Assembly: GCF_041200175.1 (NCBI RefSeq)
Contig: NZ_CP165727.1
Span: 7,124,001-7,188,000, forward strand
Direction: 5' to 3'
DNA length: 64,000 nt
Origin: Streptomyces sp. R33
GTDB lineage: Bacteria; Actinomycetota; Actinomycetes; Streptomycetales; Streptomycetaceae
The stretch's first letter is position 1. Each line of letters opens with the position of its first letter. The notes under the pieces were generated by a model. It searched no databases and was not told the origin of the DNA. It saw only the letters and a program-made list of their open reading frames with translations. This document shows, piece by piece, positions 16,025-24,019 of this stretch. A program made the translations under genes and the position numbers.

Positions 16025-18460
16025 TCAGAACCCCAGGAGGGACTGCTCGGCCCAGATGGTCTTGCCGATCGGGGCGTGCCGGGTGCCCCAGCGCTGGGCA
16101 AGCTGGGCGACCAGCAGCAGGCCGCGCCCTCCCTCGTCGAAAGTCCGCGCCCGCCGCATGTGCGGGGCCGTACTGCTCGTGTCGGAGACCTCGCAGATCA
16201 GGGTGCTGTTCTCGTGGATCAGCCGCAGCTGGATGGGCGGTTCGCCGTAGCGGATGGCATTGGTGACCAGCTCGCTGACCAGGAGCTCGGTGACGAAGGA
16301 GGCCTCCTCGAGCCCCCAGGCCGTCAGCTGGTCGGTGGTGCTCCGACGGGCCTGGGCGACGACGGCCGGGTCGGGGTTCAGGTCCCAGACGACGACCTTG
16401 TCCGAATGCAGGGCCCGGGTCCTGGCGACGAGCAGGGCGACGTCGTCATCGGGACGGTGGGTCAGCATGGCCGTCAGTACGCGGTCGCACACCGTCTCCA
16501 GCGTGGTGGCGGGACGGGTGAGCGCCGCGAACATGCTGTCCAGGGCCTCGTCGATGTCGTGCTCGCGGGCTTGCAGCAGGCCGTCGGTGTACAGGGCGAG
16601 GACGCTGCCCTCGGGGAGCTCGACCTCGACGGTCTCGAAGGGCAGGCCTCCCAGGCCCAGAGGCGGGCCGGCCGGGACGTCGAGGAGGTACACGGAGCCC
16701 TCCGGGGAGACCACGGCGGGCGGCGGGTGGCCGGCCCGGGCGACGGTGCACCGGCAGGTGACCGGGTCGTAGACCACGTACAGGCAGGTGGTGCCGATGC
16801 CCCCCGCGGTTTCACCGGCGCCGCCCCCGTCGGCCTCGTCGGCGGACAGGTGGATGATGAGGTCGTCGAGGTGGGTGAGCAGCTCGTCGGGCGGCAGGTC
16901 GACGTCGGCCAGGGTGCGGACCGCGGTGCGCAGCCGGCCCATGGTGGCGGCGGCGCGGATGCCGTGGCCGACGACATCGCCCACGACCAGGGCCACCCGT
17001 GCACCCGACAGCTGGATCACGTCGAACCAGTCGCCGCCCAGGCCGGCCGCGGTACCCGCGGGCAGATAGCGGGAGGCGATCTCCAGTGCGGCCTGGGTGG
17101 GCAGCGTGTGCGGCAGCAGGCTGCGCTGCAGCGTCATCGTGGAGGTGTGCTCCCGCGAGGATCCGTGCGCGTCGTGGATGCTGACGGCCGCCCTGGTCGC
17201 CAGCTCCTCGGCCAGCTGCAGGTCCTCCGGCAGGAACGGCTCACTGCGCCGGTGGCGGCCGAAGACGGCCACGCCGAGGGTGAGCCCGCCCGCCTGCAGC
17301 GGCACCACCATCACGGAGTGGGTCCCGTACTCGCTGATCCACGCGGCGGCCCTCTCGTCCTCGGCCACCCATTGGGCGAGCGCCGGGTCGGTCGGCCCGT
17401 ACACGGCGCCGCGCCCCGTGGCCAGACACTGGGCGGGCGGCGACAGCGCCGGATAGCTGGTCGTCCCGCCGACCGCGACCTGGGACTCCGGGTTTCCCTC
17501 GAGGACCGACCGCACAGCGGCACGGCGCACGGGGACCGGCCCCGAGGCGGGGCCGGCGGACGGCTCGTCACCGCGCGGCGGAGGGTCCAGCAGGTCGACC
17601 AACGCGAAATCGGCCAGCCGGGGGACGGCGACGTCGGCCACCTCCTGCGCGGTGTGGGCGGTGTCCTGCGCGGTGCCGATGCGGGCGTCCGCGACGTCCG
17701 GCACGAGGATCCGCTGCCGGTCACCCTCGCCCGCCGTCCTCTCGTGCGCGGCCAAGGACACGGCGCGCACCCGGCCGTCCGGGTCGCACAACGGGGCCAG
17801 CGAGGTCGCCCAGCCGTGCTGGGTACCCGCGCCCGGGGAACGCACGAAGGAATCCACGTACTGCGCCTCACCGGTCTCCAGGACCAGGCGCATCCTCCCC
17901 TCCGTCTCGTCGCTCACGGGATCGGGCGCGATCTCCGGCAGCCGCAGCCCGCGCATCTCGTCTTCCGTGAGGGAGAGCGTGCGCTCCATGCCGGCATTCG
18001 CCCGGACCAGCCGCAGGTCCGCATCGAAGATCGCCAGGAAGCAGGGGGACTGGGTGAACGCCCACTCCTGCAGCGGTTCGCCCCAGGGCGGGCCGGGCTC
18101 CCTCGTGACGGCGGACGCCACGAGCCACCGGGCGGTCCCGTCGGTGGACGCCAGGCGGTGCGCGAGCAGTCCCACTTCCAAGCGCCGGCCGTCCCGGTGC
18201 CGCAGCGCCACGGTGCCGCTCCACCGCTCCTGGCCGGCCGGGAGCCGCGCCGAAGCGTCTGCGAGGCCGTCGGCGAGGAGTTCGGCGGCGGGCACCCCCA
18301 CGATCTCGGACGGCGTGTAGCCCAGCAGCCGACGGGCATCGTCACTCCACTCCGTCACGATGCCCTGCTCGCTGATGGTGGCCGTGGCCGTGTAGGCCGA
18401 CTCGAGGGAGGCGTTCGTTTCCTCCGGCCGCTCACCAGGAAAGCTGGGAAGTTGCTCCAT
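16025..18460 (-). CDS. PAS-PAS-GAF-SpoIIE phosphatase with C-terminal anti-sigma-type ATPase
   Basis: 811 residues. Domains in order: PAS (~20-125, EWSDDARRLLGYTPSEI), second PAS (~135-250, FDADLRLVRANAGMERTL), GAF (~265-445), SpoIIE/PP2C phosphatase (~460-670, with metal-binding GGDWFDVI, GDVVGHG and the Asp of HRPDDDVALLV), and an HATPase_c domain of the SpoIIAB/RsbW type (~690-805, ELLVSELVTNAIRYG, N box intact, and DEGGRGLLLV). Both a phosphatase and a kinase of anti-sigma-antagonist systems are thus in one chain, acting in the cytoplasm. No sigma factor or STAS antagonist is seen nearby. 131 bp separate it from the PPTase gene. Confidence 0.92.
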   Translation of the reverse strand: MEQLPSFPGERPEETNASLESAYTATATISEQGIVTEWSDDARRLLGYTPSEIVGVPAAELLADGLADASARLPAGQERWSGTVALRHRDGRRLEVGLLAHRLASTDGTARWLVASAVTREPGPPWGEPLQEWAFTQSPCFLAIFDADLRLVRANAGMERTLSLTEDEMRGLRLPEIAPDPVSDETEGRMRLVLETGEAQYVDSFVRSPGAGTQHGWATSLAPLCDPDGRVRAVSLAAHERTAGEGDRQRILVPDVADARIGTAQDTAHTAQEVADVAVPRLADFALVDLLDPPPRGDEPSAGPASGPVPVRRAAVRSVLEGNPESQVAVGGTTSYPALSPPAQCLATGRGAVYGPTDPALAQWVAEDERAAAWISEYGTHSVMVVPLQAGGLTLGVAVFGRHRRSEPFLPEDLQLAEELATRAAVSIHDAHGSSREHTSTMTLQRSLLPHTLPTQAALEIASRYLPAGTAAGLGGDWFDVIQLSGARVALVVGDVVGHGIRAAATMGRLRTAVRTLADVDLPPDELLTHLDDLIIHLSADEADGGGAGETAGGIGTTCLYVVYDPVTCRCTVARAGHPPPAVVSPEGSVYLLDVPAGPPLGLGGLPFETVEVELPEGSVLALYTDGLLQAREHDIDEALDSMFAALTRPATTLETVCDRVLTAMLTHRPDDDVALLVARTRALHSDKVVVWDLNPDPAVVAQARRSTTDQLTAWGLEEASFVTELLVSELVTNAIRYGEPPIQLRLIHENSTLICEVSDTSSTAPHMRRARTFDEGGRGLLLVAQLAQRWGTRHAPIGKTIWAEQSLLGF

Positions 18461-18591
18461 CGCCGCTCATCTCGCCCTCGCTAGTTCCTCTGCCGCTGTC
18501 CCACGGCAACCCCTGCACGGCCAGGCGCTCCACTGACAAGCATCATCCGGCAGGGCAAGGAGCACCAACGCAGTGCTGCCAAGGGGGGCGC

Positions 18592-19308
18592 TCAGCCGGC
18601 CGGCCCCGAGGGGAGGGCCGCAGCGACGCCCGGTGACGGGGCGGGGTGCGCGAGGACGAGGGCGAGGACCGCGTCTCCCGCCCGCCACAGCATCGCGCGG
18701 CGCCCTCCGCTGAGTACGGGAGGTGCCAGGCCGGTGATCCGGACGCGGCGCGGAGCGTCACCGAAGATGCCGCTGCGGTCGGCCTTGACTGCGGCTTCCT
18801 TGAGCGCCCAGGCGCCGGCCAGGACATCAGGCCGGTCCGTGCCGATGAGGGAGAGTTCCGCGGGGGAGAAGGCGTGGTCCCCGACCCGGCGGACCGCGGC
18901 CGCCGATTGCGTCTCGCACAGGTCCACTCCGACCGGTTCCGGCGCGAGGGCCGCGGCGACGTGCCGGGCGGTGTGGCTGATGGAGACGTTCACGGCCGGC
19001 AGCGGATCGCCGCCCACGACGACGTACGGACTGCCGTCGGCACGCGGAAGGATCTCCACGTCGTCCGCGGGCGCGCCGACGGCTTCGCCGACCAGGTGCT
19101 TGGCGAGCACACGGCCGGCCACCCATTCGGTCTGCCGCCACGCCGGCAGCGCTTGGACCACGCGCCGCTCGGCCGGCGAGAGGTGCGGCGGGAGGACCCG
19201 TGAGACGGGCGCCGTCTGCCACAGGCCGGAACGGTGGGCCACGACGAGGCCGGCTCCGCACCATCGGTGGACGTGGCCCGGCGTGATCGCCGGGAAGGTG
19301 GTGTCCAT
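18592..19308 (-). CDS. Sfp-type 4'-phosphopantetheinyl transferase
   Basis: 238 residues. The three Sfp-family motifs are present: VNVSISHT near residue 106, VGVDLCE near 128 (Mg ligand Asp) and WALKEAAVK near 171. It transfers phosphopantetheine from CoA to carrier-protein serines. It is 10 bp downstream of the PKS gene, on the same strand, so it is the likely activator of that enzyme's ACP, and perhaps of the NRPS carriers at the right end. Confidence 0.93.
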   Translation of the reverse strand: MDTTFPAITPGHVHRWCGAGLVVAHRSGLWQTAPVSRVLPPHLSPAERRVVQALPAWRQTEWVAGRVLAKHLVGEAVGAPADDVEILPRADGSPYVVVGGDPLPAVNVSISHTARHVAAALAPEPVGVDLCETQSAAAVRRVGDHAFSPAELSLIGTDRPDVLAGAWALKEAAVKADRSGIFGDAPRRVRITGLAPPVLSGGRRAMLWRAGDAVLALVLAHPAPSPGVAAALPSGPAG

Positions 19309-19318
19309 GGCGGCGGGA

Positions 19319-22300
19319 TCAGGCGGCCATGGCCCGGTCGAGGTGCCGCAGCTCGTGCTCCAGCGCGGTCACGGCGTGACGGATCTGGTCGCAGGTGTGG
19401 TCACAGGTGATGAAGAAGCGCAGCCGGGCCATCTCCTCGGGTACGGCCGGGTAGAGGATGGGATTGACGCTGACGCCCTGCTGGAACAGGGCCTCGGCGA
19501 GGCGCAGGGTCTTCAGGGAGTCCCCGACGATGCAGGGGACGACCGGGGTGTCCCGACTGTCCCCGACATCGATGCCCGCATCGCGCGCGAGGCGGACGAA
19601 CAGTGCTGCGTTCTCCGCAAGGCGAGCCACGCGCTGCGGCTCGGCGCGCAGCAGTCGCAGCGCGGCCAGCGACGCGGCGGTGTCGGCCGGGGTCATGCCG
19701 GCGCTGTAGACGAAGCCCGGAACGGTGTAGCGCAGGTACTCGACGACCGAGCGGCTCCCGGCGACGTAACCGCCGCAGCTCGCCAGCGCCTTGGACAGGG
19801 TGCCCGACCACAGGTCGACGGCCGTGCGGTCGGTGCCGCAGTACTCGCCGATGCCCCGCCCGGTCGCGCCGACCGTCCCGATGCTGTGCGCCTCGTCGAT
19901 CATCAGCAGCGCACCGTGCCGGCGCTTGACCTCGACGAGGGCGGGCAGGTCGGCGATGTCGCCGTCCATGCTGTACACGCCCTCGACGACGACGAGGACC
20001 CGCCGGAACTCGTGGCGGACCTGGCCGAGGATCGCGTCGAGCGCGGCTGCGTCGTTGTGGGGGAACGGCCGCCGGGTCGCGCCGGAGAGCTTGCAGCCCT
20101 GCAGGATGCTGTCGTGGGCGAGGGAGTCGTGGACGACGAGGTCCCCGGGGCCGACGAGGTGTCCGATCACGGTCACGTTGGTGGCGTGCCCATTGGCCAG
20201 GGTGAGGGCGGCTTCGCATCCGAGCAGGTCGGCGAGTTCCGTCTCGAGCTCCAGATGGAGCGGACGGCTCCCGGACAGCAGCCGGCTGGCGGACACCGAC
20301 GTGCCGCAGCGTGCGATCGCCTCCTGGGCCGCCCCGGCCACCTGGGGGTGCGTGGCCATGCCCAGGTAGTTGTAGCTGGAGAACGAGACGAGTTCCCGGC
20401 CGTCGACGACGGTCGTGTCCGTGATGCCGCCCTCGTGCACGACGAAGTACGGATTCGGCAGACCCGTCCGGACGAGGGCAGCGAAACGCTCACCGTGCGC
20501 GGCGACCTCCGGGAAGCACTCGATCCGCGTCTGTTCCTCGGGCAGCGGGGCGTTGGCCGGTGCGGCCGCGGGCAGGTCGGCGGCCGGCGGGGGCGGGGCT
20601 TCGTGGTCCTGGTCGGTGCGCTGTACGGGGACGGCAGCCGGTGCGGCGTCGGCGGAGCCGTCCGCGATCAGCGCGGCGATCCTGCCGGCGGTCGGCCGGT
20701 CGGCAGCCCTCTCGTCGGACGTCCACTGCGGCCACTGCCGCTGGAGGGAGGCGAACAGATCGGTCAGCATGAGCGAGTCGAAGCCGAGATCGTCGATCAG
20801 CAGCTGGTCGCCCCGCAGACTGCTCACGGGGAACGCACTGATCCGGGCCACGTGCGTGAGCACGGCGTCGGTCACCTCGTCGATGCCGCGGATCGGCGAC
20901 GGCTCCTCGTCGGCCGGCGCGCGAACGGCGGGCGGGTCGGCGGGGGCCGCAACGGCCGGGCCGGGAACGGCCGGGGCAGCGGGCACGGGTGCGGGTGCGG
21001 GTACGGGAACTGCCGTGGCCGGACCGGTGACCTGCGCGGCGGGGTGCTGCACGGGCAGCGGCTCGGTGAGGCGGCCGAGCAGCGTCACCTGCTGCCGGAC
21101 CAGCTGGAGCAGTTCGTTCACCGGGTCGTTCACGGGGTCGTTCATCGTGGCGTTCGTCGGGGCGTTCATCGAGCTCTCCTGGGGCGGTGCGGGGTGGGGC
21201 GGGAGGGTCGTGGCGGGGGTGTCCTGCGGTGCGGTGCGCATGCTCCGCACCCAGTAGGACTGGGTGTCGAGCCTCGCGACCGGAAGGTCCAGCAGACGGC
21301 GGGCTTCCTCGGGAACCAGCGCGCGCGGGTCGACCGGGGCGCCCAGGGCCGCGAGCCGGGCGAGGGCCCGGACGAACCCGCGTCCGCCGTCGGGCGCCGC
21401 CTCTGCGGCGCAGACGGCGTGGACGTCGTCGTGGCCGGTGAGGTTGCGGCGGACCGAGGCGAGCAGCGAGTTTCCGCCGGTCACCTGGAGGAAGACGCGG
21501 GCCCCCTGCTCGTAGGCGGTCCGGACGGCATCGCCGAAGCGGACCGGCGCGGACGCGTGCCGGGACCACAGCTCGCGCAGCCGGTCGGCGTCGGCGCAGA
21601 CCGCAGCGTCCACGGACGACACGAACGGCAGGGCGGGGCTGCCGAGGGGCCGGTCGGCGAGGTAGGCGCCCAAGGCCTCGTCGGCGGCGGCGAACTGCGG
21701 CGAGTGGAAGGCGCCCGACACCTCGAGGGGCAGCGTGACGACCCCGGCCTCGGCACACGCGCGCCGCAGGACGGCGAGCCCCCGCAGGGAGCCGCTGACC
21801 ACGAGCTGCCGCGGCTGGTTGAAGCAGGCGAGCCAGACGTCGTCGATGCCGGCCATCAGTCGGCGGCAGGTCTCCTCGTCGCCCTGCACGGCGAGCATTC
21901 CGCCCCGGGAGCCGGTCTCGGCCCGCCGGAGGGCTGCCCCCCGGTGGCCCAGCAGCCGGACGGTTGCCTCGTCGGTGAGGGCTCCGGCCGCTGCGGCCGC
22001 GGCGAACTCTCCGACACTGTGGCCCAGGGTGAGGTCGGGCGTGAGGCCGCAGTCGGCGAGGAGGCGAGTGGCGGCGATCTGGACGGTGCCGAGCAGCGGC
22101 TGGCACACGTCGGTGGCCGCGAGCCGCTGCCTGAGCTCCTGGTCGTCGCCCGCGGCCGAGGCCTCGCCGTACAGCAGATCGGTGAGGTCGAAGCCGATGT
22201 TCCGCCGGGCCACGGCGCCGAGGGCGTCGACGGTTGCCCGGAAGCCGGTGAACCTCTCGTAGAGGTCCTGCATCATGCCCGGCCGCTGACTGCCCTGCCC

Positions 22301-24019
22301 GGGGAAGAGGAAGGCGATGCGGCGCTGCGCGGGCGGCAGGGGGGCGTCGGCGGCGAAGGCGCCGTCACCGAGGTCGCCCCGGGCGCCGTCGGCGAGCTGT
22401 CGGCGGGCCTCGCGCAGCCGCCGGACGAGTTCGTCCGTGTCGGCGGCGACGATCGCGAGCCGGGCGGTCAGCGGCTCGCGCGCACCCAGGGTGTGGGCCA
22501 CGGCGGCCACCGGCGGGCTGTCCGCCGTGTCGAGTGCGTCGAGAACGTCGCCGATGTGCTCGTCCAGCAGCTCGGGGCTGCCGGCCGAGAGCAGGACGAG
22601 CTGGGGTCCGTCGGCTTCGGTCCGTTCGGCGGGGCGGTCGACGGCAGGGGCGGGCGCCTCCTCCAGGACCACGTGGACGTTCGTGCCGCCGAAACCGAAC
22701 GAGCTGACTGCGGCACGCCGCGGGGTGCCCGTGGCCCGAAAGGGCCGTACGGAGTCGGCGAAGCGCAGGCCCGCCGAGGCGATGCCCAGGTCCGGATGGG
22801 GAGTGGTCTCCGGCTGCGGCACGATCGTGCGGTGGTGGACGACCAGGGCCGTCTTGATCAGCCCCGCGATGCCTGCCGCGGACAGCGAGTGCCCGATGAG
22901 GGCCTTGCCCGCCCCGAGGTAGCTCAGTGCGGGGTCGTCGTCGGGGAACTCGGTCCGCAGCCGGCGCAGCGCCTCCACCTCGGCACGGTCTCCGATGGTG
23001 GTGCCGGTGCCGTGGGCCTCGATGAAGCCCACCGACGAGGGGGCGACCCCGGCGTCGTCGTAGGCCCGGTGCATGGCGCGCAGCTGGCCTTCGGGGGTGG
23101 GGGTCAGCGGTCCGGGGGACGCGCCGTCGTTGGCCGAGCCGATGCCCCTGATCACCGCGTAGACGCGGTCGCCGTCGGCGAGGGCGTCCGCGAGCGGCCG
23201 TATGACGACGGCGCCGGCGCCTTCGCCGAGGACGAAGCCGTCGGCCGCCTCGTCGAACGGGCGGCACACCCCGGTCGCGGACAGTGCGCGGAGCTTGGAG
23301 AAGCCGACCAGGCTGTCGGGGGTGAGGTTGAGGTACACGCCGCCGACGACGGCGATGCGGCAGGTGCCCCGCTCCAGGTGGGCGATCGCCTGGTCGAGGG
23401 CGACCAGTGAGCCCGAGCAGGCGGCGTCGACGGCGAAACTGGGGCCGCCGAGGTCGAACTGCCGGCTGACCGTGCCCGCCGCCATGTTGAGCAGGCTCCC
23501 GGGCAGCGTGAAGCTCTGGACGGTGCCGAGCCGTGCTGCCTCCTCCCTGGCGGCGTCGAGGCCGCCGGGGTGGTCCGCCGCGGGCGACTCGTCGGCCAGG
23601 GCGATGACCCGGAGGGGAGCCGCCATGAGGTCCTTGTAGTCGGACACCGATATGCCGAGGAAGACCCCGGTGTTCTCGCGGTCGAAGTCGCCACGGCCCA
23701 GCCCCGCGTCGTCGAGGGCCTCACGGGTGACGTCGAGCATCAGCCGGTGCTGCGGGTCCATGGCCCGGGCGCGGGCGGGGGGCACCCCGTAGTGCGGGGC
23801 GGCGAAACGGTCCACGGCATCCAGGAAGGCGACCTGGTCGGTGTACGCGGCGTGGGGGGCCGACGGGTTGCCGGGGTCGTGGAAGGTGCCGTGGTTCCAG
23901 CGTTCCGCCGGGACGGCGGAGAACTGGCGTTCCCCGCTCAGCAGGAGCTTCCAGTAGGCGTGGATGTCGGGGGCGCCGGGGTAGCGGCAGCCGAGTCCGG
24001 TGATGGCGATGTCGGTCAT
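19319..24019 (-). CDS. KS-AT-ACP-alpha-oxoamine synthase megasynthase
   Basis: 1566 residues from MTDIAITGLG; the ATG overlaps the MMPL stop (ATGA). KS at ~1-430: catalytic DAACSGS near 200, EAHGTGT and GHSLSAAG, all intact. AT at ~565-870: FLFPGQGSQ, GHSVGEF near 665, and SGAFHS, which favours malonyl-CoA. After an Ala/Pro linker comes the ACP (DDLGFDSLM near 1080). The last ~370 residues are a PLP alpha-oxoamine synthase (8-amino-7-oxononanoate synthase family): DEAHSIG and Schiff-base SGTLSKAL near 1408. No KR, DH, ER or TE is present. By analogy with RedL of prodiginine synthesis, one malonyl extension and decarboxylative release with an amino acid would give an aminoketone. Starter and amino acid are unknown. 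Confidence 0.9.
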   Translation of the reverse strand: MTDIAITGLGCRYPGAPDIHAYWKLLLSGERQFSAVPAERWNHGTFHDPGNPSAPHAAYTDQVAFLDAVDRFAAPHYGVPPARARAMDPQHRLMLDVTREALDDAGLGRGDFDRENTGVFLGISVSDYKDLMAAPLRVIALADESPAADHPGGLDAAREEAARLGTVQSFTLPGSLLNMAAGTVSRQFDLGGPSFAVDAACSGSLVALDQAIAHLERGTCRIAVVGGVYLNLTPDSLVGFSKLRALSATGVCRPFDEAADGFVLGEGAGAVVIRPLADALADGDRVYAVIRGIGSANDGASPGPLTPTPEGQLRAMHRAYDDAGVAPSSVGFIEAHGTGTTIGDRAEVEALRRLRTEFPDDDPALSYLGAGKALIGHSLSAAGIAGLIKTALVVHHRTIVPQPETTPHPDLGIASAGLRFADSVRPFRATGTPRRAAVSSFGFGGTNVHVVLEEAPAPAVDRPAERTEADGPQLVLLSAGSPELLDEHIGDVLDALDTADSPPVAAVAHTLGAREPLTARLAIVAADTDELVRRLREARRQLADGARGDLGDGAFAADAPLPPAQRRIAFLFPGQGSQRPGMMQDLYERFTGFRATVDALGAVARRNIGFDLTDLLYGEASAAGDDQELRQRLAATDVCQPLLGTVQIAATRLLADCGLTPDLTLGHSVGEFAAAAAAGALTDEATVRLLGHRGAALRRAETGSRGGMLAVQGDEETCRRLMAGIDDVWLACFNQPRQLVVSGSLRGLAVLRRACAEAGVVTLPLEVSGAFHSPQFAAADEALGAYLADRPLGSPALPFVSSVDAAVCADADRLRELWSRHASAPVRFGDAVRTAYEQGARVFLQVTGGNSLLASVRRNLTGHDDVHAVCAAEAAPDGGRGFVRALARLAALGAPVDPRALVPEEARRLLDLPVARLDTQSYWVRSMRTAPQDTPATTLPPHPAPPQESSMNAPTNATMNDPVNDPVNELLQLVRQQVTLLGRLTEPLPVQHPAAQVTGPATAVPVPAPAPVPAAPAVPGPAVAAPADPPAVRAPADEEPSPIRGIDEVTDAVLTHVARISAFPVSSLRGDQLLIDDLGFDSLMLTDLFASLQRQWPQWTSDERAADRPTAGRIAALIADGSADAAPAAVPVQRTDQDHEAPPPPAADLPAAAPANAPLPEEQTRIECFPEVAAHGERFAALVRTGLPNPYFVVHEGGITDTTVVDGRELVSFSSYNYLGMATHPQVAGAAQEAIARCGTSVSASRLLSGSRPLHLELETELADLLGCEAALTLANGHATNVTVIGHLVGPGDLVVHDSLAHDSILQGCKLSGATRRPFPHNDAAALDAILGQVRHEFRRVLVVVEGVYSMDGDIADLPALVEVKRRHGALLMIDEAHSIGTVGATGRGIGEYCGTDRTAVDLWSGTLSKALASCGGYVAGSRSVVEYLRYTVPGFVYSAGMTPADTAASLAALRLLRAEPQRVARLAENAALFVRLARDAGIDVGDSRDTPVVPCIVGDSLKTLRLAEALFQQGVSVNPILYPAVPEEMARLRFFITCDHTCDQIRHAVTALEHELRHLDRAMAA

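Noticed and set aside
18734..23410. A 1558-codon open frame on the plus strand
   Set aside because: Lies opposite the KS-AT-ACP-oxoamine synthase gene, whose motifs are complete; a shadow frame.
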